Source of the DNA: Gp6-AA40 sp035492455 | GTDB lineage: Bacteria > Acidobacteriota > Vicinamibacteria > Vicinamibacterales > UBA2999 | Length of the DNA stretch: 64,000 nt | NCBI GenBank assembly: GCA_035492455.1 | Contig: DATJJE010000074.1 | Span: 1-64,000, forward strand | Reading direction: 5' to 3' | Shown: in pieces, positions 54,472-63,063 of the stretch | Layout of the letters: each line of letters begins with the position of its first letter | Position numbering within the stretch: position 1 is the first letter of the stretch | Translations under genes and position numbers: made by a program | Notes under the pieces: generated by a model | What the model was told of the DNA's origin: nothing | What the model saw: the letters and a program-made list of their open reading frames with translations, nothing else | Databases searched by the model: none

Positions 54472-55125
54472 ATGTTTTTCGCTGCACTGCTTCTTGCGCT
54501 GATCGCCGCGCTTCCTGCTGAGGCAGCCCCCAAGCCGGCCTCTCCCCTGAGGATCGTCGCCTTTGGCGACAGCCTCACTTCGGGCCACAGGCTTCCGGAA
54601 AAAGACGCCTGGCCGGCGGTGATTCAGAGAAAACTGAACACCGCCGGGCTGCCGTTCACAATCTACAACCACGGTGTGTCCGGCGATACGACGACCGGTG
54701 CGCTGCGGCGTCTCGATCGTGCGCTCGACCTGAAGCCGTCGATTGCCATCGTCGAGCTGGGCGTCAACGATGGTCTGCGCGGCATGCCCGTCGCGCAGGT
54801 GCAGGCGAACCTCGAAAAAATCATCAGCGCGTTCCAGCAGCAGCATACGCAGGTGCTGCTCTGCGCCATGGAGGCGCTGCCGTTCAACGGCTGGCAGTAC
54901 ACGATTGCGTTTCACCGGATGTACGAAGACCTGGCGGCGAAGTACGAGGTGCCGCTTATCCCGTTCGTGATGAACGGAGTCCTCGGCAACCGTGATCTCA
55001 TCTCCGACGATGGCGTGCATCCGAACGCCGCGGGCGCGCGCTACATCGCGGAGACGATCTGGGAATACCTCGAACCGATGGCAAAAAAGGTCGAGGAAGA
55101 ACCTACCAAACCTGACACGCGTTGA
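54472..55125 (+). CDS. SGNH/GDSL esterase, TesA-like arylesterase
   Basis: A 217-residue exported hydrolase. After a signal peptide (to AEAAP) the four SGNH blocks appear in order: FGDSLTSG with the catalytic Ser, GVSGDTT, ELGVNDGLRG, and DDGVHPN with the catalytic Asp-His pair. Length matches TesA-type lysophospholipase/arylesterase. The end overlaps the convergent M13 gene by 23 bases. Confidence 0.92.
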   Translation: MFFAALLLALIAALPAEAAPKPASPLRIVAFGDSLTSGHRLPEKDAWPAVIQRKLNTAGLPFTIYNHGVSGDTTTGALRRLDRALDLKPSIAIVELGVNDGLRGMPVAQVQANLEKIISAFQQQHTQVLLCAMEALPFNGWQYTIAFHRMYEDLAAKYEVPLIPFVMNGVLGNRDLISDDGVHPNAAGARYIAETIWEYLEPMAKKVEEEPTKPDTR

Positions 55126-57127
55126 CGGGCGCCATCGGCGTGCCGTCCCTGCAGCCGAAAGCCTTCCGGAACTCCGGCATGTTCTGCAGCACGCCGTTGG
55201 TGCGCCAGCGGCCGGAGGCATGTACGTCCTCCTGCGCCCGGCGGCGGAAATCCTCGTCTGTCGCGTTCTCGCACCACACCTGGGCGTAGGCAATGAAGAA
55301 CCGCTGGTCGGCAGTAAACCCGTCGACTGTTGGCTGGGCGCCTTTCGCCGAGAGCAGCTCCATCAACGCGTAGTAGGCGATGCGCACGCCGCCGTTGTCT
55401 GCGACGTTTTCGCCAAGCGTCAGGTTGCCGTTCAGATTGACGCCGGGGAGCGACTCGTAGCGGTTGTACTGCGCGGCGACGCACGACGCGCGATCGCGGA
55501 ATGCCGCATCGTCTCGAGGCGTCCACCAGTCCATCAGGTTGCCTTGCGGGTCGTAGCGGCGGCCGCCATCGTCGAATCCGTGCGTCATTTCGTGGCCGAT
55601 CATCGCGCCGGCTGCACCGAAGTTCACAGCTGCGTCTTTGCCCGCATCGAAGATCGGCGGCTGCAGAATGCCAGCCGGGAACGTCACCTCGTTCAATGGC
55701 GGTGCATAGAACGCATTGACTGTCTGCGGCGTGACGATCCACAGAGTGCGGTCGATCGGCTCGCCGATCCAGCGGAGCTGACGCTGCGTGTCCGCGATGG
55801 CGATGCGGATTGAGTTTCCGGCGTAATCATCGCGCTTGATCGTGATCGCGCTGAAGTCACGCCACTTATCCGGGCCGCCGATCTTCCGATTCATCGCTTC
55901 CAGCTTGGCAAGCGCGTGCGTACGGGTTTCGGCGCTCATCCAGTCCACGCTACTGAGCGTCTCGCGCAGCGAATTGCGCAGGGCCGCAATCATTTCGTCC
56001 ATGCGCGCTTTCGCCTCTGCACCGAATTGCCGCTGCACGAAAATCTTCCCCACCAGCTCGCCGAGCGCATCGGCACCAGGCTGTCCGGCGACGACGTCCG
56101 TGCAGCGCAACCGCCGCGGACGCATCTCCTTCTGCCCGCTGAGAATTTCGCCGTTGAAATGAAACTGCTCCAGCTCGAAGCGGGAGGTGAGAAGCGATGC
56201 AAGCGCGTCGAGCGCATGCCACTGCAGGTAGGCCTTCCACGAGTCGACCGGTATGGTGTCGAGCGCGGCGCTGATGTCCCGCAGATAACCGGGGTTCAGG
56301 AGGTTCAGGTGGTTCAGCGCGTTCAGCAGGTTCTTCGGAGCCCCCGTCGCAGGCAGATACGAAGTCCAATCGATATTGGGCGCGAGCTGCTTGAGGTCCG
56401 CAATGGTCGCCGGATTGTCGCGGCGGCGTGGATCCCGGAACGCAACGCGGTCCATCGTGGCGCGCGCGATGACGGTCTCCACGTTCATCACGCTGTTCGC
56501 CGTTGACGATGGCAGATTGGCGAGTGCAAACATTCGCCCGACGTGCGCCACGTACTCCTTCCGCAGCATCGTCGAGCGTTCGTCATCCTTCAGGTAAAGA
56601 TCGCGATCGGGCAGTCCCATTGCGCCCTGGCCGAGCGTCGCGATGAATCGCGTCGAATCGTGCGGATCGGGTGCCGAGCCGAGCGTGATGAACGACGGAA
56701 ACCCGTCGTGCGAGAAGCGAGCGGCGAGCTTGATCAGCTGCTCACGCGTCTTGACGGAATCGATGTCGCGCAGCAGCGGCTGCGCGGGCTTGACTCCTCT
56801 GGCTTCGATCGTTTCCTGGTCGATGCACGCCGCGTAGGCGTCGCCAATCTTCTGCTCGTCCGGGGTGCGGTCGGTCTTGTTGAAGGCCGCGTCCTCCAGA
56901 ATGCCGCGGACGATGCGGACGTTGCGGTCCGCAAGCTCGTTGAGCCGGTTGAAACGTGAGCGATCGGCGGGAAGCGGATGGGTCGCCAGCCAGTTGCCGC
57001 ACGCGAACTGGTAGAAGTCGTTACACGCGTCAACGCTGCGGTCGAGATGTTCGACGTTGAATCCTTCCTGCGCAGAGGCGGCAGCAATGCTCACCACGCA
57101 AAATGCCACGCTCGCGATCCAGCGCAT
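55103..57127 (-). CDS. Secreted M13 family (neprilysin-like) metallopeptidase
   Basis: A 674-residue enzyme with signal peptide ending near ASAQ. The zinc site is HEMTH (His512, Glu513, His516), with the third ligand in GENVADNGG; the end CQVW is the typical M13 C-terminus. Start ATG 57127 removes a seven-residue extension. At 56292-56336 the gene contains a 9-bp array translated as NLLNALNHLNLLNP, an insertion in the N-terminal lobe. It is divergent from the PHP gene with 32 bases between starts. Confidence 0.93.
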   Translation of the reverse strand: MRWIASVAFCVVSIAAASAQEGFNVEHLDRSVDACNDFYQFACGNWLATHPLPADRSRFNRLNELADRNVRIVRGILEDAAFNKTDRTPDEQKIGDAYAACIDQETIEARGVKPAQPLLRDIDSVKTREQLIKLAARFSHDGFPSFITLGSAPDPHDSTRFIATLGQGAMGLPDRDLYLKDDERSTMLRKEYVAHVGRMFALANLPSSTANSVMNVETVIARATMDRVAFRDPRRRDNPATIADLKQLAPNIDWTSYLPATGAPKNLLNALNHLNLLNPGYLRDISAALDTIPVDSWKAYLQWHALDALASLLTSRFELEQFHFNGEILSGQKEMRPRRLRCTDVVAGQPGADALGELVGKIFVQRQFGAEAKARMDEMIAALRNSLRETLSSVDWMSAETRTHALAKLEAMNRKIGGPDKWRDFSAITIKRDDYAGNSIRIAIADTQRQLRWIGEPIDRTLWIVTPQTVNAFYAPPLNEVTFPAGILQPPIFDAGKDAAVNFGAAGAMIGHEMTHGFDDGGRRYDPQGNLMDWWTPRDDAAFRDRASCVAAQYNRYESLPGVNLNGNLTLGENVADNGGVRIAYYALMELLSAKGAQPTVDGFTADQRFFIAYAQVWCENATDEDFRRRAQEDVHASGRWRTNGVLQNMPEFRKAFGCRDGTPMAPVNACQVW
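56292..56336. repeat. In-frame 9-bp GGTTCAG array inside the M13 gene
   Basis: Five units of GGTTCAGGA/GGT/GCG type occupy 56292-56336 within the coding sequence. They belong to the same sequence family as the arrays at 26365-26427 and 28049-28093. The open frame is preserved because the period is 9. Confidence 0.85.
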
Positions 57128-57159
57128 CGGCGCGAAATGGTATATCAACGACTAAGCGC

Positions 57160-58239
57160 ATGCGCGACGTAAACCTCGAGCTGGCGAGTGCTCTGTACGA
57201 CATGGCGGCCGTTGCCGGCGACAGTCAGCGCGCGTGGGGCTACAAGCGCGCGGCGAAAGCGGTGCTCCGGATCGACCGCGACATCACTCCGCTCGTCACG
57301 TCCAACACCTTCAAGTCGATACCGGGTATCGGGCCGACGACGGATCGCATTGCACGCGAGTTGATACTCGAGGGGCGATGCGCGTTTGTCGAGCGAGCGG
57401 TGCACGAGTCGGGCAAAGAGAAGGAGATCGCGCGCCTGCATACGCTGCGGCGCCAGTATCTGAGCCGCGCCGCTGTCAAAGAAATCGTGGCGCGCAAGGG
57501 CACACCGTTACGTGCGAAGTATCGAGGCGATTTCCAGATGCACTCGATCTACAGCGACGGCGCCGAGACGCTCGAATCGATTGTCAACGCCTGTCTCGAA
57601 CGCGGCTGGTCGTGCGCCGGCATCACGGATCACTCCTATGGCCTGAGCATCGCCGGCGGCATGAGCATGGAGCGCGCGGTCGAGCAGCATGCCGAAATTG
57701 ACGTGCTCAACCGGAAGTATGGCGGCCGCTTCCGCATGTTCAAGGGGATCGAGGCGAACATCCGGGCCGATGGCACGGTCGACATGGAGCCGCACGAGAT
57801 GCGCCGATTCGAGTACATCGTTGCCTCGCCGCATTCGGCTCTGCGGAAGTCGATCGATCAGACCGAGCGCATGGTGGCGGCCGTCTCGCAGCCAGGAGTA
57901 GCGATTCTCGGGCACCCGCAGGGACGGGTCTTCAATATGCGCGCGGGCGTGCTGGCGGACTGGGGCAAGGTGTTCGACGTGGCGGCGAAGCGGAAGGTTG
58001 CGATCGAAATCGACGGATCGTGGTCGCGTCAGGATGTGCCGTTCGAACTGGCGGCGCAGGCTCTGGAACAGGGATGTCTCTTCGCACTCGACAGCGACGC
58101 GCACTCGCACGCGGAGTTCGACTTCGCCGACATCGCCATCGCACATGCCAAGCTGGCCGGCATCCCGCAGGCTCGCATCGTCAACTACTGGCCGGAGAAG
58201 AAGTTTCTTGATTGGGCTGCTGGCGCCTGGGAGCGTTGA
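57160..58239 (+). CDS. PolX-like helix-hairpin-helix plus PHP domain protein, no polymerase palm
   Basis: A 359-residue protein. Residues 1-85 match the PolX N-terminal helical domain (ELASALYDMAAVAGDSQRAWGYKRAA; FKSIPGIGPTTDRIA), and about 130-355 form a PHP phosphoesterase (FQMHSIYSDG, GITDHSYGL, VASPHSAL, GHPQGR, LDSDAHSH). A normal bacterial PolX is about 570 residues with a nucleotidyltransferase palm between these parts; it is missing here. The start lies 32 bases from the divergent M13 gene. It may be a stand-alone 3'-exonuclease or phosphatase acting in repair. Confidence 0.82.
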   Translation: MRDVNLELASALYDMAAVAGDSQRAWGYKRAAKAVLRIDRDITPLVTSNTFKSIPGIGPTTDRIARELILEGRCAFVERAVHESGKEKEIARLHTLRRQYLSRAAVKEIVARKGTPLRAKYRGDFQMHSIYSDGAETLESIVNACLERGWSCAGITDHSYGLSIAGGMSMERAVEQHAEIDVLNRKYGGRFRMFKGIEANIRADGTVDMEPHEMRRFEYIVASPHSALRKSIDQTERMVAAVSQPGVAILGHPQGRVFNMRAGVLADWGKVFDVAAKRKVAIEIDGSWSRQDVPFELAAQALEQGCLFALDSDAHSHAEFDFADIAIAHAKLAGIPQARIVNYWPEKKFLDWAAGAWER

Positions 58240-58242
58240 TGT

Positions 58243-58497
58243 TCAGGGCTCGTTCTTCTGATGGTCAGCATTGCGGAAAGCCAGGCTGCGCGCGGGCATT
58301 TGCCACGCCGTACGCAGCGCCTTGGCGAATTCCGGATCGCTCTGCGAAATCTTTTCCGCAAGCGCCGAGAATTTCTGATCGATGCGCGCGAGGCGCGCCT
58401 CGTACTTGTCGAGGTCGCCCCTCTGCTTCAGGTCGCGTCGCAGCAGGCCGACCTTTTCAATCAGTTCCGTCAGGAGAACCGCGACGTCGTGTTCCAT
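58243..58497 (-). CDS. Small helical protein of unknown function
   Basis: An 84-residue protein, largely predicted helical, with heptad-like KVGLLRRDLKQRGDLDKYEARL. It lies last in the liu operon, 33 bases after the biotin carrier gene. It converges on the PHP gene with three bases between stops. No family is recognised. Confidence 0.6.
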   Translation of the reverse strand: MEHDVAVLLTELIEKVGLLRRDLKQRGDLDKYEARLARIDQKFSALAEKISQSDPEFAKALRTAWQMPARSLAFRNADHQKNEP

Positions 58498-58520
58498 TTG
58501 GAAGTTCCAAGTTCCAAGAT
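58498..58520. repeat. Short 7-bp TTCCAAG array with inverted end
   Basis: AGTTCCA and AGTTCCA repeats following TTGGA form a small palindromic 7-bp array between the biotin carrier gene and the small helical protein gene. It resembles the larger 7-bp arrays. Confidence 0.5.
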
Positions 58521-58530
58521 CCCTCCAGCG

Positions 58531-58929
58531 TCATTCTATTTCGACCAGCGCGATGCCAGGTTGAACGAGCTCGCCCTCGCGGCAGGCGAGTGATTTCACG
58601 CGTCCGGCGCGCGGCGCTTTGATTGGCACCTCCATCTTCATCGCCTCCAGAAGCACCAGCAGATCACCCGCGTCGACGTGCTGCCCCGGCGCGACCTTGA
58701 TGGCAAGGACCGTTGCCGGCATCGGCGCCGAGAGCGCCATCTGATCGTCGGTGGCGTGTACGCGATCGGAGGAATCGCGGGTTTCAGGCTCGATGACATA
58801 CGTGCGGCCGTCGATGAAGACCCACGTCCTCGCACGCTCGCGCACCGCATACGCAACACGACGGATTCCGGATCCCGGATCCGCGGCCCCGGTGACGAGG
58901 TATCGACCGTTGCCGAGCGCGTCAACCAC
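58531..58929 (-). CDS. Biotin/lipoyl carrier protein of acyl-CoA carboxylase
   Basis: A 132-residue carrier. The C-terminal 75 residues form a biotinyl domain with the biotin-acceptor Lys in LEAMKME. An N-terminal segment of about 50 residues resembles the linker seen in MccA-type proteins. It overlaps the biotin carboxylase gene by eight bases, so the alpha subunit is split into carboxylase and carrier chains. Confidence 0.92.
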   Translation of the reverse strand: MVDALGNGRYLVTGAADPGSGIRRVAYAVRERARTWVFIDGRTYVIEPETRDSSDRVHATDDQMALSAPMPATVLAIKVAPGQHVDAGDLLVLLEAMKMEVPIKAPRAGRVKSLACREGELVQPGIALVEIE

Positions 58930-60430
58930 GGAAGCCTTTCAACGAATCCCAGGGGTCCGCATTCGCGCGGTCGCCTTCACCGACGGCGCTACGGCGCGAC
59001 AAGTCCGCGGCAAGTTCGATTGCTTCCGCGGGAACAGGAGCGGGCTTGCGAAGGCCCTCTCCTTCGACATCCAGAAAATGCGTATCGATGTCGCCGGCTG
59101 CGAAGCGCGCGTGCTCGAGCACGTTGATGAGGAACGCGATATTCGTGCGGATACCGAGGATCGGGAAATTGCGCAGCGCTTCGATGGCGCGCCGCCGCGC
59201 GGTCTCGCGTGTAGGGCCGTCCGCGATCACCTTCGCAACCAGCGGATCGTAGTGCACGCCGATCGCGCCGCCTTCCACCACACCGGAATCGATGCGCACG
59301 CCAGGCATCGACGGTTCACGGTAGAGCAGCAGCGGCCCCGCCTGCGGCAGATCGTTTCGCGATGGGTCCTCCGCATAGATCCGCACCTCAATGGCGTGAC
59401 CGCGTTGCATGAGCGCGTCCTGATTGAATGGCAGCTTCTCGCCGCGCGCGATCGCGATCTGCGCGTGCACGAGATCGACGCCGGTCACGCGTTCCGTCAC
59501 GGGATGTTCCACCTGCAGGCGGGTGTTGACCTCCAGGAAATAAAACGAGGCGTCGTCCATGCCACTCGCGCCGAGCGCAGTCGAGGGGTCGAGGAGGAAT
59601 TCGACGGTGCCGGCGTTCCGATAGTCGGCGGCTCGCGCAATCGCGACCGCCGCTTCGCCCATCCGCTGCCGCAGCTTCGGCGTCAGCGCGGTGGAGGGAG
59701 TCTCCTCGACCACTTTCTGATGGCGCCGCTGGACCGAACATTCGCGCTCGAACAGATGCACGACGTTGCCGTGCTCGTCGGCCAGCACCTGAATCTCGAC
59801 ATGACGCGGCCGCTCGATCAGTCGCTCGACATACAGCGTTCCGTCGCCGAACGCTGCCATCGCTTCGCGCCGCCCCTGCTCGACCGCGGTCAACAGCCCG
59901 TGTTCGTCACGCACGGTCTTCATGCCGATGCCACCGCCGCCGGCGGACGGTTTCAGCAGCACGGGGAAACCCACCTTCCGTACGGCCCCGGCAATTGCGT
60001 CGGTGGTTTGATCGGCAGGCGTGTCCCCGGGTACCACCGGCACGCCTGCTTGCCGCGCGATTTCTCGCGCCGCGATCTTCGATCCCAGCCGCTCGATGAC
60101 GGCAGCCGGCGGCCCGATGAATGTGATCCCCGCATCGGCAGAGGAGGCGGCGAACGCAGGATTTTCCGAGAGGAATCCGTAGCCTGGATGAATCGCATCC
60201 GCGCCCGTGTCGCGCGCGGCCTTCAGAACCGCTGGGATCGACAGGTAGCTTTCAGCAGGTGGTGCCGGTCCGATGCGCACGGCACGATCGGCAAGCAGCA
60301 CGTGCGGAGCCCGGCTGTCCGCGTCGGAGAACACGGCGACCGTAGGTATTCCGAGCTCCCGGCAGCCGCGGATGATACGGACGGCGATTTCGCCGCGGTT
60401 GGCGATCAGGACTTGCGTGACACGTCCCAC
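58922..60430 (-). CDS. Biotin carboxylase subunit of acyl-CoA carboxylase
   Basis: About 502 residues starting at GTG 60430 (MGRVTQVLIANRGEIAVRI), 25 bases inside the enoyl-CoA hydratase gene; longer frames give arginine-rich sequence without homology. It contains the ATP-grasp pattern (KPSAGGGGIGMK), EMNxRLQVEHPVTE and other biotin-carboxylase landmarks. It carboxylates the carrier protein using bicarbonate and ATP. The operon context suggests 3-methylcrotonyl-CoA carboxylase alpha activity. Confidence 0.93.
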   Translation of the reverse strand: MGRVTQVLIANRGEIAVRIIRGCRELGIPTVAVFSDADSRAPHVLLADRAVRIGPAPPAESYLSIPAVLKAARDTGADAIHPGYGFLSENPAFAASSADAGITFIGPPAAVIERLGSKIAAREIARQAGVPVVPGDTPADQTTDAIAGAVRKVGFPVLLKPSAGGGGIGMKTVRDEHGLLTAVEQGRREAMAAFGDGTLYVERLIERPRHVEIQVLADEHGNVVHLFERECSVQRRHQKVVEETPSTALTPKLRQRMGEAAVAIARAADYRNAGTVEFLLDPSTALGASGMDDASFYFLEVNTRLQVEHPVTERVTGVDLVHAQIAIARGEKLPFNQDALMQRGHAIEVRIYAEDPSRNDLPQAGPLLLYREPSMPGVRIDSGVVEGGAIGVHYDPLVAKVIADGPTRETARRRAIEALRNFPILGIRTNIAFLINVLEHARFAAGDIDTHFLDVEGEGLRKPAPVPAEAIELAADLSRRSAVGEGDRANADPWDSLKGFRG

Positions 60431-61200
60431 GAAGCCTTCCGCTTTTCGAGGAAGGCGCGCAGCCCTTCCTGGCCTTCCTGTGAGACGCGCTGTGCGGCGA
60501 TCGCCTCCGACGTCAACCCGGCCGCATCGGGCGCACCGCGCGCCCACACGCGCGGGATCAGCGCCTTCGCCCTCGAGATGGCGTCAGGTCCGGCGCTGAG
60601 AAACTCGTGCACGTAGCCATCGACCTTCGCATCGAGCAGCTCGAGCGGTGCGACGACGTGCACGAGGCCGATCTCCTGCGCCCGCACCGCCCCGAATCGC
60701 ATGCCGGTGAGAAACAGCTCACGCGCGGCCGAACGACCGATCTTCGCAAGAGCATATGGGGAGATCACCGCAGGCAGGATCCCGAGCTTTACCTCCGTGA
60801 AGCCGAACACCGCGTTCTCGTCCGCCACGACTACATCGCACACAGCGCAGAGGCCTGCTCCGCCACCAAGTGCGGCGGCGTGAATACGGCCGATGAGCGG
60901 AATGGGCAGGGTATCGAGCGCCGCAAACATCCGCGCCGCTGCATTCGCATCCTGCACGTTCTCGTCATGCGTGTAGGCGAGCGCGTTGGCCATCCACTGA
61001 ATGTCCGCACCCGCCGAGAACACCTTTCCCGCTCCCGACACCACCGCGACGCGCACCTCGTCATCGGCGTTGATCGCCGCGGCCCACGCCGTGAGCTCCG
61101 CGATCATCGTCTCGTTGAACGCATTGCGCACGTCGGGGCGATTCAGCGTGAGGTACTCGACAACGCCCTCACGATGGGTCAGTAGCGTCTCGTATGACAT
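60406..61200 (-). CDS. liuC: Enoyl-CoA hydratase/isomerase family, probably methylglutaconyl-CoA hydratase
   Basis: A 264-residue crotonase-fold enzyme. Oxyanion-hole blocks FSAGADIQWM and HAAALGGGAGLCAVCDVVVA are present, and the second acidic residue region (GFTEVKLGILPAVISPY) fits hydratases. It lies between the carboxyltransferase and biotin carboxylase genes, the usual position of liuC in leucine degradation. Its end overlaps the next start by 25 bases. Confidence 0.87.
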   Translation of the reverse strand: MSYETLLTHREGVVEYLTLNRPDVRNAFNETMIAELTAWAAAINADDEVRVAVVSGAGKVFSAGADIQWMANALAYTHDENVQDANAAARMFAALDTLPIPLIGRIHAAALGGGAGLCAVCDVVVADENAVFGFTEVKLGILPAVISPYALAKIGRSAARELFLTGMRFGAVRAQEIGLVHVVAPLELLDAKVDGYVHEFLSAGPDAISRAKALIPRVWARGAPDAAGLTSEAIAAQRVSQEGQEGLRAFLEKRKASWDVSRKS

Positions 61201-61220
61201 GTTCTTCGCGACCTTCGTGG

Positions 61221-62828
61221 TTACATCCGAAAAACTCCAAATTTCGGCGGAGGCACGGGCGCGTTGAACGAAGCAGACAGTGCGAGGCCGAGCATGTTTC
61301 GCGTCTGAGCCGGATCGAGAATGCCGTCATCCCACAGACGAGCAGTGGAGTAGTAGGGCGATCCTTCGCGCTCGTACTTGTCGAGAATCGGCTGGCGAAT
61401 CTGCTGCTCTTCCTCGCGCGAGAGCGTCTTGTCCTCGCGCGCCAGCTGCTCGCGCTTCACCGTCGCCAGTACCCCAGCCGCCTGCTCGCCGCCCATGACG
61501 GAAATACGCGCGTTCGGCCACATCCACAGCAGGCGAGGCTCGTAGGCACGGCCACACATCCCGTAATTGCCGGCGCCGAACGACCCGCCGATGATGACGG
61601 TGAACTTCGGCACGACCGAGTTCGCCACCGCGTGCACCATCTTCGCGCCGTCTTTCGCGATGCCGCCGCGCTCGTACTGCTTGCCGACCATGAACCCCGT
61701 AATGTTCTGCAGAAACAGAAGCGGAATGCCACGCATGTTGCACAGTTCGATGAAGTGCGTCGCCTTCAACGCGGATTCGGAGAACAGGACGCCGTTGTTG
61801 GCGATGATTCCTATGAGAAAGCCATGCAGCCGGGCAAATCCTGTCACCAGCGTCGGGCCGTAGCGCTCCTTGAATTCATCGAACCGCGAGCCGTCCACCA
61901 TGCGCGCAATCACCTCGCGCACGTCATATGGCTTCCGCCTGTCCGCGCTGACGACGCCGTAAAGCTCCTGCGGATCGTAGGCAGGCTCCTCGCTGTCCGC
62001 CATGTCGGCTGGCAGAGCTTTCCGGCTGTTCAACGTCGACACGATCGTGCGCGCCAGCTGCAGCGCATGCTCATCGTCTTCGGCGAGATAATCCGCGACT
62101 CCTGACAGTCGCGTGTGTACGTCCGCGCCGCCGAGCTCCTCGGCGGTCACGTCCTCGCCCGTTGCCGCTTTCACGAGCGGTGGGCCGCCGAGAAAGATCG
62201 TCCCAGTGCCTTTGACGATGATCGTTTCGTCGGACATGGCGGGCACGTAGGCGCCGCCGGCGGTGCAGGAGCCCATTACGACGGCGATCTGCGCGATCGA
62301 TTCAGCGGACATACGTGCCTGATTGAAGAAGATGCGTCCGAAGTGGTCCTTGTCGGGGAAGACCTCCGCCTGCAACGGTAGGAACGCGCCGCCAGAGTCC
62401 ACCAGGTAGATACAAGGCAGCCGGTTATCGATCGCGACCTGCTGCGCGCGTACGTGTTTCTTTACCGTAATCGGGTAGTAGGTGCCGCCCTTCACGGTCG
62501 CATCGTTGCCGACGATCAGCACCTCGCGTCCCGAGACGCGACCGATCCCCGTCACAAGGCCGGCACCAGGTGCCTCGTCGTCGTACATCTCCCACGCCGC
62601 AAGCGGCGAGAGCTCGAGAAACGGCGACCCCTCGTCCAGAAGGAGATTGATTCGTTCACGGACGGGAAGCTTGCCCTGCTCGCGATGACGCTGCAGATAT
62701 CGGGCACCGCCGCCCTCCCGCGCCTGCGCCACACGCTCGCGGAGTTCGGCGACGAGCGCCGTCAGCGCGTCGCAGTTGGCCTTGAATTCGGGGCTGTCTG
62801 TGTGGATTTTCGAGAGGATCTTCTGCAT
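61221..62828 (-). CDS. liuB: Acyl-CoA carboxylase carboxyltransferase, 3-methylcrotonyl-CoA-type
   Basis: A 535-residue beta-subunit. The two carboxyltransferase halves are complete (YLQRHREQGKLPVRERINLLLDEGSPFLEL; GGSFGAGNYGMCGRAY; ISVMGGEQAAGVLATV). The close match to MccB-type sequence and the adjacent hydratase and biotin subunits point to methylcrotonyl-CoA as substrate. ATG 62828 leaves a 235-base upstream gap that contains a TATAAT at 62921-62926 on the minus strand. Confidence 0.93.
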   Translation of the reverse strand: MQKILSKIHTDSPEFKANCDALTALVAELRERVAQAREGGGARYLQRHREQGKLPVRERINLLLDEGSPFLELSPLAAWEMYDDEAPGAGLVTGIGRVSGREVLIVGNDATVKGGTYYPITVKKHVRAQQVAIDNRLPCIYLVDSGGAFLPLQAEVFPDKDHFGRIFFNQARMSAESIAQIAVVMGSCTAGGAYVPAMSDETIIVKGTGTIFLGGPPLVKAATGEDVTAEELGGADVHTRLSGVADYLAEDDEHALQLARTIVSTLNSRKALPADMADSEEPAYDPQELYGVVSADRRKPYDVREVIARMVDGSRFDEFKERYGPTLVTGFARLHGFLIGIIANNGVLFSESALKATHFIELCNMRGIPLLFLQNITGFMVGKQYERGGIAKDGAKMVHAVANSVVPKFTVIIGGSFGAGNYGMCGRAYEPRLLWMWPNARISVMGGEQAAGVLATVKREQLAREDKTLSREEEQQIRQPILDKYEREGSPYYSTARLWDDGILDPAQTRNMLGLALSASFNAPVPPPKFGVFRM

Positions 62829-62920
62829 CAGACGTCGAAGCGATCGAACGAGTCACAGGCTCGGCGATTCAGCGGGCTCTTCCGTATGTGGCACGTCGTC
62901 CGGTTTCGCCATTGGCGGGA

Positions 62921-62926
62921 ATTATA
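62921..62926 (-). promoter_or_regulatory. Candidate -10 element for the liu operon
   Basis: On the minus strand the sequence TATAAT lies 93 bases before the liuB start. No good -35 element is at the expected distance, so the call is weak. Confidence 0.35.
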
Positions 62927-62980
62927 GGTCACCGTTTTGAACCCAGCTCAGCTGAATGAAATCTTTACAACCTGTAGTGT

Positions 62981-63010
62981 TTGATTGCGGCCTCCAGATG
63001 TGTGTATTAT
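62981..63010 (+). promoter_or_regulatory. Candidate promoter for the NtrC-type regulator
   Basis: TTGATT (62981-62986) and TATTAT (63005-63010) are 18 bases apart, and the regulator ATG follows 53 bases later. Only sequence resemblance supports it. Confidence 0.4.
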
Positions 63011-63063
63011 TCGCGGACGTGGCGGCGGCCGCTCGCCCCCACCAGCCCCTGGACGAGTGACGC

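Noticed and set aside
58751..60616. Plus-strand frame of 621 codons opposite the biotin carboxylase
   Set aside because: No family features and fully antisense to a conserved enzyme; a codon-bias shadow.
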